From Microbacterium sp. LCT-H2 (GTDB lineage: Bacteria; Actinomycetota; Actinomycetes; Actinomycetales; Microbacteriaceae): 64,000 bases of DNA. Positions 45,109 to 53,964 of the stretch are shown here, piece after piece (positions within the stretch are counted from its first letter, which is position 1; each line of letters opens with the position of its first letter). A program made the translations under genes and the position numbers. The DNA lies in NCBI RefSeq assembly GCF_001866135.1, contig NZ_MODW01000002.1, positions 434,001-498,000 on the forward strand, given 5' to 3'. The notes under the pieces were generated by a model. The model did no database searches. It was given only the letters and a program-made list of their open reading frames with translations, and was not told the origin of the DNA.

Positions 45109-45906
45109 TCAGTCGTGCAGGAGACGGAGGAAGTCGTCGTGAAGGGTGCCGTTGGTAGCGAGCGTCGAGCGGGCGGAGATCGTCTCGGAGCCGTCGAACG
45201 CGGTCATGCGTCCGCCCGCCTCCCGGACGATCGCCACGGCCGCCGCGATGTCGTACTCCTTCACATCGAACTCGGCTACTGCCTCCAGCCGTCCCTCGGC
45301 GAGCAGCATGTAGGCGTAGACGTCGCCGTACGCCCGATCCCGCCAGACACGCTCGCTCAGGCGCAGCAGGGCATCCAGCTGTCCGGCGTCGCGCCACTGG
45401 GTGATGCTCTGGAAGCTCACGCTGGCATCGTCCAGCGAGGAGACGGTGGAGGTGGTGAGACGGCGCTCGGTGCGGTCGCTCACCGTCCAAGCGCCGTGTC
45501 CTGCTGCGGCCCACCAGCGCCGCCCGAGGGCGGGCATGCTGACCACGCCGACACGGGGCACACCATCGATCGCCAGGGCGATCATCGTCCCCCACAGAGG
45601 GACGCCGCGGAGGAAGTTCGCGGTGCCGTCGATCGGGTCGATGATCCACTGCCGGGCGGTGCTGCCCTGAGCCCCGAACTCTTCGCCGAAGATGCCGTCG
45701 TCGGGACGTTCCTCCTCGAGGATCCGGCGGATCGCGCGCTCCGTCGCCAGGTCGGCGTCCGTCACGTGCGAGCGGTCCGCCTTCGTGGAGATCTCCAGGT
45801 CGGCGGCGTCGAAGCGGGGGAGGGACTGGGCGTCCGCGGCATCGGCGAGGCGAAGGGCGAGCTGCAGGTCGGCGCGCAGGTCGGCGGCATCGGGAGTGGC
45901 GGTCAC
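45109..45906 (-). CDS. hisN: inositol monophosphatase-family histidinol-phosphatase
   Basis: This is a magnesium-dependent phosphatase. Metal motifs are present: GEEFG near residue 70 and IDPIDGTANF near 83-92, with a C-terminal EYDIAAAVAIVREAGG block. In actinobacteria this branch (HisN) dephosphorylates L-histidinol phosphate; inositol or other phosphatase activity is the alternative. GTG 45906 is chosen because a -10-like TATCCT (+ strand 45913-45918) ends 6 nt before it; a longer upstream reading lacks support. It has 265 residues. Confidence 0.85.
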   Translation of the reverse strand: MTATPDAADLRADLQLALRLADAADAQSLPRFDAADLEISTKADRSHVTDADLATERAIRRILEEERPDDGIFGEEFGAQGSTARQWIIDPIDGTANFLRGVPLWGTMIALAIDGVPRVGVVSMPALGRRWWAAAGHGAWTVSDRTERRLTTSTVSSLDDASVSFQSITQWRDAGQLDALLRLSERVWRDRAYGDVYAYMLLAEGRLEAVAEFDVKEYDIAAAVAIVREAGGRMTAFDGSETISARSTLATNGTLHDDFLRLLHD

Positions 45907-46061
45907 GCTCTCAGGATAGTCGTCGCCCCGACCGCGCCCGCAGAGACCATCGGCCAGGATCGGCGGGCGAAACGCCCGGGCCACGCCCGGGCCGCGGCGG
46001 ATTTCGTGTCGGCGCCAACCGCTGGTAATGTAATTCCTCGGTCGGGGTTATCCCGGGCCAC

Positions 46062-46134
46062 GCACCTCTAGCTCAATCGGCAGAGCAACTGACTCTTAAT
46101 CAGTGGGTTCAGGGTTCAAGTCCCTGGGGGTGCA
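46062..46134 (+). tRNA. tRNA-Lys (CTT)
   Basis: The 73-nt cloverleaf has acceptor GCACCTC/GGGGTGC, an anticodon arm ACTGA-CTCTTAA-TCAGT with anticodon CTT, and a T-arm CAGGG-TTCAAGT-CCCTG. CCA is not encoded. A TAATGT at 46026-46031 is a possible -10. Confidence 0.97.
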
Positions 46135-46143
46135 CGGAACAAG

Positions 46144-46175
46144 CCTCGGAGATCTCGCCATCTCCGGGGTTTTTT
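46144..46175 (+). terminator. tRNA-Lys terminator
   Basis: A 10-bp stem (46144-46153 with 46160-46169) is followed by TTTTTT at 46170-46175, a classical intrinsic terminator. From there to 46333 no gene is visible. Confidence 0.9.
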
Positions 46176-46333
46176 CTCTGCCTGCTTTGGGGTTGCATCG
46201 CTCCGGGCGAGATCGAAATCGTGCCTCTCGCGGCCAGGGAAGGCACGGTTTCGCACCCGCAGCGGGACAGACGCGACGGTGCGCGAGGCCGGATCGAGAA
46301 TGCGCGCTGCGGGTGGGCGGGCGAGGCTGCGGG

Positions 46334-46609
46334 TCAGGCGCGGCGGACGGAGAGGAGCTGCCAGCCCTCGGGGACCTTCGCCTCGATGCCTGCTATGTCG
46401 TCGGCCTCGATCTGCTCGACGCCGTCGATGCGCTGGAACGTTCCCGTCGCCTCCATCTTCGCCTCGCCCTTGAGCATGCGCACCGGGGCGGACGTCAGAG
46501 CGTAGCCCGGCTCGCGCTGCGCATCGAGCTGAGTGTGGACGTCCTCCAGCGAGATGCCTGTGACGTCGACGGTCATGGATCCGCGGGGGCGGATGAGAGC
46601 GACGAGCAT
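46334..46609 (-). CDS. hypothetical protein
   Basis: This 91-residue protein is not recognised; it looks like a small alpha/beta domain with no cysteine, membrane helix or signal. A -10-like TAGACT (+ strand 46616-46621) ends 6 nt before the ATG, which supports both the start and the reality of the gene. It lies between the tRNA-Lys terminator and another small gene on the same strand. Confidence 0.65.
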   Translation of the reverse strand: MLVALIRPRGSMTVDVTGISLEDVHTQLDAQREPGYALTSAPVRMLKGEAKMEATGTFQRIDGVEQIEADDIAGIEAKVPEGWQLLSVRRA

Positions 46610-46637
46610 CCGTCCAGTCTACGAGCGAGTCGTGCCC

Positions 46638-46907
46638 TCAGAGATCCCAGTCGAGCGTGGAGCGGACATCGATGGGGGCGTCTCGTCCGGCGTCCTCGCG
46701 GATCAGGTAGACGATGACGCGGGACTGCGCGGTGATGAGCACGCTCGTGAGCGTGTCACCCGTCGCCAAGTCGATGAACGTCGGTTGCGAGCGCGCCGCC
46801 GCTTCGATCCGAGACATGAGGTCCGCGACATCCGTGCTGCGAGGCAGGAGGAAGTCGTGCCCATCGATCTCGATGTGCGTCGTCGTCATTCCCGTCTGGT
46901 TCCCCAT
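46638..46907 (-). CDS. hypothetical protein
   Basis: This 89-residue protein is not recognised. It opens MGNQTGMTTTHIEIDGHDFLL and is mainly polar with several beta-strand-like stretches. A -10-like TACCGT (+ strand 46915-46920) ends 7 nt before the ATG at 46907; a second in-frame ATG lies six codons later. It lies 64 nt downstream of paralogue B on the same strand. Confidence 0.65.
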   Translation of the reverse strand: MGNQTGMTTTHIEIDGHDFLLPRSTDVADLMSRIEAAARSQPTFIDLATGDTLTSVLITAQSRVIVYLIREDAGRDAPIDVRSTLDWDL

Positions 46908-46971
46908 GCGCTCCACGGTACGAATCACCTCAAGACCCGACAAGAGGGGTTGAACCCCGCAGGCGAGCGTG

Positions 46972-47313
46972 TTAGGACCGCGTGAGAGCGCTCTCGCTGC
47001 CGTCCGGCTGCTGCTGGTCCGCGGGCTCGGGGACGAGGTACAGACCGCTCGGGGCATTCGCGGTGAATGCGAGGGCCTCGATCCAGGCGCGGTTGACGCT
47101 GGGTTGGCGACTGCCATGGTACTTGTACACCAGTGAGCTTCCGGCATGGATCCAGACCGTCGTGCGGCCGCCGCCCATGCTGACGTCGTCCTTCCAGGTG
47201 AAGCCGAAGGGCTCGCCACGGCGGAGCTTCGCGGTCATGACCAGCTGGATGTGCGTGAGAGCGCGGTCTTCGATGTCGACCTTGACGCTGTTCTCGTAGA
47301 TGAACTTGCCCAT
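46972..47313 (-). CDS. DUF7882-like small protein, paralogue B
   Basis: This 113-residue protein is unknown in function and is the paralogue of the product at 43904-44218; about 36 of 98 aligned residues are identical by my hand alignment. It keeps IEDRAL, KLRRGE, GRTTVWIH and NRAWIEAL, then ends in a polar Gln/Ser-rich tail. The ATG has a GAAGGGAA site. No enzymatic motif is seen. Confidence 0.75.
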   Translation of the reverse strand: MGKFIYENSVKVDIEDRALTHIQLVMTAKLRRGEPFGFTWKDDVSMGGGRTTVWIHAGSSLVYKYHGSRQPSVNRAWIEALAFTANAPSGLYLVPEPADQQQPDGSESALTRS

Positions 47314-47457
47314 CGCAAGATTCCCTTCTCTCCACGGGAACCTGTGCTAAGAGGCGCGGCCGAGGTGACCGCTGGTGTGGGTGTGCTCAGCGTGTCACAC
47401 ATCCGCCCGATCTCCTATCCCACCGGGGTGTCGTGCGTCCGCGCGTGTCGCCGCGTT

Positions 47458-48150
47458 TCACCCGACCGGGGCGAGGAGCGTGGGATCCGTGGGATCGACG
47501 GTGCGCGTGTTGCTCACCTTGCGGTCCACGACGTAGCCGTGCAGCGTCGCGGCGACATCGGCGGAGGTGTGATCGAGCATCGCCAGCGTGTCGAGCTTGG
47601 TCTGCCCGGTGAGCTTCTCCGGTGCGAGCCAGGCGTCCCAGGTGTCGGGAGTCAGGAACGCCGGCATCCGGTCGTGCACCTCGCCGCCGGCGTCTCGCGC
47701 CTCTCGGGTGACGACGACGAAGCAGCGGACCTTCTCTCCCGCATGCTCCATCGACCAAGTGAGACCGGCCGCGGCGAGCAGGCCGTCTCCGTGGAGGAAA
47801 TGCGGGGTCTTGTGCCCCTTCTCGCCCGTCCATTCGAAGTACCCGCGCATCGGTACAAGGCAGCGCGCCGCGGAGAACGCCGGCGCCCAGAACCCGGCGG
47901 CGAGCTTCTCCATCCGGGCGTTGATCAGCGGGGCGCGCTGCGGACGGTTGGGGGGACTCTGCCAATCCCATCGCACGAGTTCGAGGATGCGGCCCTCACC
48001 GCGGTCCCGGACGATCGGGGCGCTTTCGGTCGGCGCGATCGAGTAGGCGCCGTGCCAGGACTTCCACCAGTCCTCCGGCCGGCCGCCCTCGGCGACGAAC
48101 TCCCGGATCAGCTCGTCCGTCGTCGCGTCGTTTGCGAATCGTCCGCACAT
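47458..48150 (-). CDS. SRAP-domain protein (SOS response-associated peptidase, YedK/HMCES family)
   Basis: This protein crosslinks to abasic sites in single-stranded DNA to protect them. The catalytic Cys2 is in MCGRF after Met removal. The other active-site residues are visible: Asn in INARMEKL, Glu in GYFEWTG and His in VHDRMPAFL. It has 230 residues. The ATG 48150 has a GGAGGCGATGAC site; an upstream extension would bury Cys2 and was rejected. No LexA box was noticed upstream. Confidence 0.93.
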   Translation of the reverse strand: MCGRFANDATTDELIREFVAEGGRPEDWWKSWHGAYSIAPTESAPIVRDRGEGRILELVRWDWQSPPNRPQRAPLINARMEKLAAGFWAPAFSAARCLVPMRGYFEWTGEKGHKTPHFLHGDGLLAAAGLTWSMEHAGEKVRCFVVVTREARDAGGEVHDRMPAFLTPDTWDAWLAPEKLTGQTKLDTLAMLDHTSADVAATLHGYVVDRKVSNTRTVDPTDPTLLAPVG

Positions 48151-48232
48151 GTCATCGCCTCCGTCTCGCCGGTCGCTCGCGCCGCGGCCCGCATCGCCTC
48201 CATCATGAGGCACGGCGCGGACATCCGGGGCG

Positions 48233-48715
48233 TCACACCACGTCGATCACGGTGCCGGCGGTCAGATCCGACAGCTGGACGAAGGTCAGCGGCATGACGG
48301 TGTGTGGATGACCCGCCGCCGCCCAGATCACGTCGTACGCCTGCAGGGCGCTGTCGATGAAGGTGGGGAGGGGCGCGGGGTGGCCGACGGGCGCCACCCC
48401 GCCGATCGCCTGCCCGGTGGCGTCGCGCACGGTGGCGGGTGGTGCCATGACGACTTCGCTCGCCTCCATGCTTCGCGCCAGGACGGCGAGATCCGCCCGG
48501 TGCCCGCCGCTGGTCATGACGAGGACGGGGCGGCCGTCGGCGAGGAAGACGAGGCTGTTGGCGATCGCGGCGACATCACAGCCGATGGCGGCGGCCGCCT
48601 CGGCGGCGGTGCGCGCCGAGTCCGGGAGGACCCGGATCTCGGTCTCGACACCGGCCGCGAGGAGGTGTTCCTGCACCCGTCGGCTGCGCTCGGGGAGGGG
48701 AGGAGCGTCGGTCAT
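48233..48715 (-). CDS. YbaK/EbsC-family aminoacyl-tRNA deacylase-like protein
   Basis: This 160-residue protein belongs to the YbaK/ProX editing family, which hydrolyses mischarged aminoacyl-tRNAs such as Cys- or Ala-tRNA(Pro). Family landmarks are AAAIGCDVAAIANSLVF, the GGHRADLAVLAR block and TGQAIGGVAPVGHP. The ATG 48715 is supported by a -10-like TACCGT ending 6 nt upstream; a GTG 12 codons earlier is the alternative. Its tRNA target cannot be predicted. Confidence 0.9.
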   Translation of the reverse strand: MTDAPPLPERSRRVQEHLLAAGVETEIRVLPDSARTAAEAAAAIGCDVAAIANSLVFLADGRPVLVMTSGGHRADLAVLARSMEASEVVMAPPATVRDATGQAIGGVAPVGHPAPLPTFIDSALQAYDVIWAAAGHPHTVMPLTFVQLSDLTAGTVIDVV

Positions 48716-48737
48716 GACCCCACGGTAGCCGAGCGGG

Positions 48738-49961
48738 TCAGCCGGCGTCACCGACGAGGATCGCCGCCGCGTCCTCGGTGGTCGCGTCAGCCGGTTCGTC
48801 GTCGATGTGCGCGAGGACCTTCCGGCCGAGGAGGATCGTCAGTGCGGCCAGCAGGACGGCGGCGGCGGCGAAGAGATACGGCACGGTGGCGCTGAACAGG
48901 TGCCACAGCAGCGCCGCGATCGGCGGGGCCATCGCGCCGCCGAGGAAGCGGACCGCGGAGTAGGCCGAGGAGGCGACGGAGCGGGGGAGGTCTGTCGCCT
49001 CCATGACGGCCTCGGTCAGCACGGTGTTCATTACGCCCAGGAGCAGGCCGCCCACGATGATGCACACCACGAGAGCGGCAGGCTCGGCGACGACAAGTCC
49101 CGCGACCACGAGGTCGACGGCGAGCAGGGGCAGCACGGTGAGGATCACATGCGTCCTCGGCATCCGGCGCATCAGCACCGGCGCGACCCACACGCTGGTG
49201 ATCGCGAGGGCGACACCCCAGCCGAAGAACGTCAGGCCGATGCCCATCGCTCCGAAGCCCAGGGGGAAGGGCGAGAACGCCAGCAGCACGAAGAATCCGA
49301 TGTTGTAGAACAGGGCGGCCACGGCGAGGATCGCGAGCGCCGGACGGCGCAGGGCCGTGAACGGGGCGGAGAACTTCACCGGCGTGCGCTTCTCACCCGG
49401 ACCCCGCAGCAGCACGAGCACCGCGATGAAGGCGATGGCCATCAGGGCCACGACGCCGAAGAACGGTCCTCGCCAGCTCTGCTCGCCGAGGATGCCGCCG
49501 AGCAGCGGACCCACGGCGATGCCGAGGCCGAGAGCCGCCTCGTACAGCACGATGGCCGCGCTGCTGCCGCCGGATGCGGCGCCGACGATCGTGGCCAGCG
49601 CGGTCGAGATGAACAGCGCGTTGCCCAGCCCCCAGCCGGCACGGAAGCCGATGACCGCGTCGACGCTGCCGCTGATCGCGCACAGGAAGGCGAACACGAC
49701 GATCAGGCCGAGACCGACCAGGAGGGTCGCCTTGGCGCCGATCCGGCTGGAGATCCAGCTCGTGACGAGCATCGCGAGGCCGGTGACGAGGAGGTAGCTG
49801 GTGAAGAGCAGCTCCGTCTCGACCGGGGAGGCCTCGAGCGACTCCGCGATCGCCGGGAGGATCGGGTCGACGAGCCCGATCCCCATGAAGGCGACGACGC
49901 ACGCGAAGGCGACGGCCCACACCTGGGCGGGCTGCCTCCAGACCGAGGGGGCGGTGTTCAA
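48738..49961 (-). CDS. MFS drug-efflux-type transporter
   Basis: This 407-residue protein has about 12 membrane helices and the DHA1-type pattern VDPILPAIAESL after the first helix and SSRIGAKATLLVGL between helices 2 and 3. The TTG start overlaps the marR stop (TTGA), so the pair is co-translated. MarR-MFS pairs usually export toxic compounds; the substrate is unknown. A long acidic tail (DDEPADATTEDAAAI) ends the protein. Confidence 0.9.
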   Translation of the reverse strand: MNTAPSVWRQPAQVWAVAFACVVAFMGIGLVDPILPAIAESLEASPVETELLFTSYLLVTGLAMLVTSWISSRIGAKATLLVGLGLIVVFAFLCAISGSVDAVIGFRAGWGLGNALFISTALATIVGAASGGSSAAIVLYEAALGLGIAVGPLLGGILGEQSWRGPFFGVVALMAIAFIAVLVLLRGPGEKRTPVKFSAPFTALRRPALAILAVAALFYNIGFFVLLAFSPFPLGFGAMGIGLTFFGWGVALAITSVWVAPVLMRRMPRTHVILTVLPLLAVDLVVAGLVVAEPAALVVCIIVGGLLLGVMNTVLTEAVMEATDLPRSVASSAYSAVRFLGGAMAPPIAALLWHLFSATVPYLFAAAAVLLAALTILLGRKVLAHIDDEPADATTEDAAAILVGDAG

Positions 49962-50395
49962 CGGATCTCTCCTGTCCGATCTGCGGAGGTGCGGGCGGCG
50001 AGGATCTCGGCCGCACGGGTGAGGGCGTGCCAGTCGTCGTCGTCCAGGTCGGCGAACCGCGGTGCGATCGTCTCCCGGAACTCGGAGCGCCAGGCGGCCA
50101 GGGCTGCCGTGCCGTCGGGGGTCGCGGCGACGACGGTGGCACGGGAATCGTCGGGGTCGGGGGAGCGGCGGACGAGGCCCTCGCGCTCGAGGGTGCCGAG
50201 CAGCCGGGTCATCCCGGGCTGCGTCGTGCGGGCCGCCACGGCGAGCTCGCCGACGCGACGGGGACCTGACTGGTCGAGCAGGCTGAGCACACGCCACTGC
50301 GCGGCGGGGGCCTCGTTCCCCGCGTCCTGGGCGGCGATGCGACCCAGCGCGTAGCCCGACAGCACGAGGGACGGGATGACCTCGGAGCGATTCAT
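49958..50395 (-). CDS. MarR-family transcriptional regulator
   Basis: This 145-residue winged-helix regulator carries the MarR pattern: QWRVLSLLDQSGPRRVGEL, the recognition helix TTQPGMTRLLGTLEREGLV and the wing RRSPDPDDSRATVV. A -10-like TATACT (+ strand 50403-50408) ends 7 nt before the ATG, and a 28-bp inverted repeat spans both, so autorepression is likely. It presumably also controls the downstream MFS gene. Confidence 0.93.
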   Translation of the reverse strand: MNRSEVIPSLVLSGYALGRIAAQDAGNEAPAAQWRVLSLLDQSGPRRVGELAVAARTTQPGMTRLLGTLEREGLVRRSPDPDDSRATVVAATPDGTAALAAWRSEFRETIAPRFADLDDDDWHALTRAAEILAARTSADRTGEIR

Positions 50396-50421
50396 ACCAG
50401 AAAGTATATACCTCTTGGTAT
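50394..50421. promoter_or_regulatory. MarR operator overlapping promoter and start codon
   Basis: ATACCA (50394-50399) and TGGTAT (50416-50421) form the outer arms of a 28-bp imperfect palindrome with a central GTATATAC. It covers the -10 TATACT and the ATG of marR, an ideal place for repression. Confidence 0.7.
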
Positions 50422-50430
50422 GTATCGAGT

Positions 50431-51219
50431 TCAGCGTCGGGCGTGCGCGATCCTCGCGGAGAGCTGATGGGCGTGCGCGAGGAGGATCCGGCCCAGCTCG
50501 GCCTGGCGCTCCGGGCCGAAGCGGAAGGCGACACCGGTGAGGCTGAGCGCCCACTCCGGGCGTCCGGCGCGGTCGAACACCGCCGCGCCGAGGCCCCAGC
50601 TCCCCTCGACGATCAGGCCGGGGTTGACGGCGAACCCGCGTTCCTTCGTCTCGGCGAGGCGCTTCCGCAGCGGGCGCTCGCCGTGAGCACGTCCCCAGTT
50701 CTCGACGAGCTCCGGATGGCGCTCCAGGTAGGCATCCACATCGTGGTCGGGGAGGAAGGCAAGGATCGCCAGGCCGGCGCTCGCCACGCCGAGCGGGAAG
50801 CGCACCCCCTCGCTGAGCACGAACGAGCGGATGGGGAAGGAGCCCTCTTCCCGCAGCAGGCAGACCGTCTCGTCCGCGCGCCGGACGGAGAAGAACGCGC
50901 TCTCCTCGGTCTTCACGGCGAGCGACCGCACGATGTCCCGGGCCAGGGCCGTCACGTCGTATCGAGCGGCGGCCACCGACCCCATGAGGAAGAGCTCGGG
51001 TCCCGGCATCCAGCGCGTGCTGTCGGCGTCGCGGTCGACGAGACCCTCCGCGCGCAGGGCGCTGAGCAGGCGATGCGCGGTGGGTCGGGAGAGCCCGGCG
51101 CGTGCCGCGAGCTCCTGCAATGTGGCGCCGTCGGTGCCGGCGGCCGTCACCAGCCGCAGGAGCCGCGCCGCCCGCGCGACCGCCTGAGTTCCGGGGACGG
51201 GATTCGTCGCAGTGTCCAC
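50431..51219 (-). CDS. IclR-family transcriptional regulator
   Basis: This 262-residue protein has an N-terminal winged helix (about 10-70: AARLLRLVTAAGTDGATLQELAARAGLSRPTAHRLL in parts) and the C-terminal IclR effector domain (about 85-255: SVRRADETVCLLREEGS, GLGAAVFDRAG). GTG 51219 is chosen because a -10-like TAGCGT (+ strand 51227-51232) ends 7 nt before it. It is divergent from the CoA-transferase/thiolase operon and probably regulates it. Confidence 0.9.
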   Translation of the reverse strand: MDTATNPVPGTQAVARAARLLRLVTAAGTDGATLQELAARAGLSRPTAHRLLSALRAEGLVDRDADSTRWMPGPELFLMGSVAAARYDVTALARDIVRSLAVKTEESAFFSVRRADETVCLLREEGSFPIRSFVLSEGVRFPLGVASAGLAILAFLPDHDVDAYLERHPELVENWGRAHGERPLRKRLAETKERGFAVNPGLIVEGSWGLGAAVFDRAGRPEWALSLTGVAFRFGPERQAELGRILLAHAHQLSARIAHARR

Positions 51220-51253
51220 ATCGTGGACGCTAGTGGTGCGGGCGTCCACATCG
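51214..51253. promoter_or_regulatory. IclR-type operator region with 30-bp-spaced repeats
   Basis: GTCCACATCG occurs at 51214-51223 and 51244-51253, exactly 30 bp apart. The first copy is part of the palindrome GTCCAC-atc-GTGGAC (51214-51228), which covers the iclR start codon and -10. A dimer-of-dimers regulator could bind both. Confidence 0.6.
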
Positions 51254-51322
51254 CAAGAGGGTGCTGGCCGTGACTCCGCCGGGACGGGAGGCTGGAGGGG
51301 ACACGGAACCGAAGGAGCAGAC

Positions 51323-52096
51323 GTGATCGACAAGCAATGGGACTCCGCGGAGGCCGCCGTCGCCGACATCCCGGACGGCGCTTCGCTCGCCGTCGGAGGC
51401 TTCGGACTCTCCGGGAACCCGATCGCGCTCATCGAAGCGCTCCTCGCGCAGGGCACGACCGACCTGAGCGTCGTCAGCAACAACTGCGGAGTGGACGACT
51501 GGGGACTCGGCGTCCTGCTCGCCGCGCAGCGCATCCGGAAGATGACCTCGTCGTACGTGGGGGAGAACAAGGAGTTCGAGCGGCAGTTCCTGTCCGGGGA
51601 ACTCGAGCTGGAGCTGACCCCTCAGGGCACGCTCGCCGAGAAGCTGCGGGCGGGAGGATCCGGAATCGCCGCGTTCTTCACCCAGACGGGCGTCGGCACC
51701 CAGGTCGCCGAGGGGGGCCTTCCTCGCCGGTACCACGCCGATGGCTCGATCGCGGTGGCCTCGCCGCCCAAGGACGTGCGCACGTTCGCCGTGCACGGTG
51801 AGCCCCGCGAGTTCGTGCTCGAGGAGGCGATCACCACCGACTTCGCCCTGGTGCACGCGGCCCGCGGCGACCGGCACGGCAACCTGGTGTTCACGAAGGC
51901 CGCGCGGAACTTCAACCCGCTCGCCGCGATGGCCGGCCGCGTGTGCATCGCGCAGGTCGAGCGGCTCGTCGAGCCCGGCGAGCTCGACCCGGATGCGATC
52001 CACCTCCCCGGGGTCTTCGTGCACCGGATCGTCGAGGTGGGCGAGGACATCCCCAAGCGGATCGAACGGCGGACCGTCGCCGCGGAAGGAGCCTGA
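51323..52096 (+). CDS. 3-oxoacid CoA-transferase, alpha subunit
   Basis: This 257-residue subunit moves CoA from succinyl-CoA to a 3-oxoacid, either 3-oxoadipate (PcaI) or acetoacetate (ScoA). The glycine-rich [17 protein letters not shown] lies near residues 22-38, and [15 protein letters not shown] and [11 protein letters not shown] follow. The GTG 51323 has a GAAGGAG site; the longer upstream reading crosses the regulatory region. The beta subunit starts 1 nt after its stop. Confidence 0.9.
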   Translation: MIDKQWDSAEAAVADIPDGASLAVGGFGLSGNPIALIEALLAQGTTDLSVVSNNCGVDDWGLGVLLAAQRIRKMTSSYVGENKEFERQFLSGELELELTPQGTLAEKLRAGGSGIAAFFTQTGVGTQVAEGGLPRRYHADGSIAVASPPKDVRTFAVHGEPREFVLEEAITTDFALVHAARGDRHGNLVFTKAARNFNPLAAMAGRVCIAQVERLVEPGELDPDAIHLPGVFVHRIVEVGEDIPKRIERRTVAAEGA

Positions 52097-52097
52097 C

Positions 52098-52766
52098 ATG
52101 GCGCTCGCGAGAGACCAGATGGCCGCGCGCGCAGCGGTCGAGCTGCCGGACGGCGCGTATGTGAACCTCGGCATCGGCCTGCCCACGCTCGTCCCCAACC
52201 ACGTGCCGTCCGACGTGACCGTGGTGCTGCAGTCGGAGAACGGCATCCTCGGGGTCGGTCCGTACCCCCGGGAGGACGAGGTCGATCCGGATCTCATCAA
52301 CGCGGGGAAGGAGACGGTGACCACGCTCCCGGGGGCGGCGTTCTTCGACTCCGCCCTCAGCTTCGGCATGATCCGCGGCGGGAAGATCGACGCCGCCATC
52401 CTCGGGGCGATGCAGGTCTCCGCCACGGGCGATCTCGCGAACTGGATGATCCCCGGCAAGATGGTGAAGGGGCCCGGAGGGGCGATGGACCTCGTGCACG
52501 GCGCGGGACGGGTGATCGTGCTGATGGAGCATGTCGCCAAGGACGGCTCGGCCAAGATCGTCGACGCCTGCACGCTGCCTCTGACCGGGCGCGGCGTCGT
52601 GGACCGGATCATCACGGACCTCGCGGTGATCGACGTGACGCCGGAAGGGCTGGTCCTGGTCGAGCTCGCCCCCGGCGTCACGGTGGAGCAGGTGCGGCAG
52701 GCCACGGAGCCGCCCCTCCGCATTGCCCCGGAACTGGACAACGGAAGGACCGAGATCAATGAGTGA
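52098..52766 (+). CDS. 3-oxoacid CoA-transferase, beta subunit
   Basis: This 222-residue catalytic subunit contains the active-site glutamate in [12 protein letters not shown] (near residue 48) and the glycine loop [12 protein letters not shown]. It pairs with the alpha subunit encoded just upstream. The thiolase reading frame begins 8 nt before its stop, so the three proteins are translationally coupled. PcaJ and ScoB cannot be told apart from sequence alone. Confidence 0.9.
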   Translation: MALARDQMAARAAVELPDGAYVNLGIGLPTLVPNHVPSDVTVVLQSENGILGVGPYPREDEVDPDLINAGKETVTTLPGAAFFDSALSFGMIRGGKIDAAILGAMQVSATGDLANWMIPGKMVKGPGGAMDLVHGAGRVIVLMEHVAKDGSAKIVDACTLPLTGRGVVDRIITDLAVIDVTPEGLVLVELAPGVTVEQVRQATEPPLRIAPELDNGRTEINE

Positions 52767-53943
52767 GAACGATGTCGTCATCGTCGCCGCGGCGCGCACC
52801 CCGCAGGGTCGGCTGAAGGGGCAGCTCGCCGCGTTCACGGCGCCGCAGCTGGGGTCGTTCGCGATCCGCGGTGCCCTGGAGCAGGGCGGAGTGGACCCGG
52901 AGGACGTCGACGCGGTCATCGTGGGACAGGTGCTCGCCGCCGGATCCGGACAGAACGCCGCCCGGCAGGCGGCCATCGGCGCCGGGATCGGCTGGGACGT
53001 CCCTGCCCACTCCGTGAACAAGGTGTGCCTGTCCGGGCTCACGGCCGTGATCGACGCGGCGCGCATGATCCGGACCGGGGACGCCGAGGTCGTCGTCGCC
53101 GCCGGCATGGAGTCCATGACCCGCGCACCGCACCTGCTCATGGGATCGCGCGATGGCTGGACCTACGGCACCGTCGAGGTCCTCGACCACATGGCCTACG
53201 ACGGGCTGACGGACGCCTACGACCGCGAGAGCATGGGCGCGTCCACGGAGCGCCACAACGCGCGGTACGAGCTCACCAGGGAGATGCAGGACCGGGTCGC
53301 CGCGCTCTCGCATCAGCGGGCCGCCGCCGCGCAGGAGAGCGGTGTGCTCGATGCGGAGATCGTCGCCGTCGAGGTGCCGCAGCGCCGGGGGAAACCCGTG
53401 CGGGTGACCCGAGACGAGGGGGTGCGCCCCGACACCACGGTGGAGACCCTCGCGGGACTGCGAGCCGCCTTCGCCGAGGGCGGCTCGATCACGGCGGGCA
53501 ATTCGTCCCAGATCTCGGACGGCGCCTCCGCCGTGGTCGTCACCACGCGGGCGATCGCCGAGGCCAAGGGCTGGCCGGTGCTCGTGACCGTCGGCGCGAG
53601 CGGCCAGACCGCCGGCCCGGACAACTCGCTCCAGGCGCAGCCGGCCCGAGCGATCGAGCAGGCATGCCGGAAGCAGGGGATCACGCCGCAGGACCTCGAT
53701 CTCGTGGAGATCAACGAGGCGTTCGGGGCCGTGGTCGCCCGCTCGCAGACCGAGCTCGGGCTGGACGATGAGATCGTCAACGTGCACGGCGGCGGCATCG
53801 CGATCGGTCATCCGATCGGCGCCTCCGGCAACCGTCTCGTGGTGCACGTCGCGCACGAGCTGGCCCGCCGGGGAGGCGGAACCGCGGCGGTCGGCCTGTG
53901 CGGCGGCGGCGGTCAGGGCGAGGCGCTCATCCTCACCCGTTGA
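52759..53943 (+). CDS. acetyl-CoA acyltransferase (thiolase)
   Basis: This 394-residue thiolase cleaves 3-oxoacyl-CoA to acetyl-CoA and a shorter acyl-CoA. The catalytic residues are Cys90 in NKVCLSGL, His351 in [11 protein letters not shown] and Cys381 in GLCGGGGQG. After the CoA-transferase, it would complete either the 3-oxoadipate or the acetoacetate pathway. ATG 52759 overlaps the beta subunit by 8 nt. No other aromatic-degradation gene lies in the window. Confidence 0.93.
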   Translation: MSENDVVIVAAARTPQGRLKGQLAAFTAPQLGSFAIRGALEQGGVDPEDVDAVIVGQVLAAGSGQNAARQAAIGAGIGWDVPAHSVNKVCLSGLTAVIDAARMIRTGDAEVVVAAGMESMTRAPHLLMGSRDGWTYGTVEVLDHMAYDGLTDAYDRESMGASTERHNARYELTREMQDRVAALSHQRAAAAQESGVLDAEIVAVEVPQRRGKPVRVTRDEGVRPDTTVETLAGLRAAFAEGGSITAGNSSQISDGASAVVVTTRAIAEAKGWPVLVTVGASGQTAGPDNSLQAQPARAIEQACRKQGITPQDLDLVEINEAFGAVVARSQTELGLDDEIVNVHGGGIAIGHPIGASGNRLVVHVAHELARRGGGTAAVGLCGGGGQGEALILTR

Positions 53944-53964
53944 CGCGGGAGGCGCGGGGGCGCG

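Noticed and set aside
43154..47313. Integrated element between tmRNA and tRNA-Lys
   Set aside because: No integrase, direct repeat of the ssrA or tRNA 3' end, or phage gene was found; only small unknown genes support novelty here.
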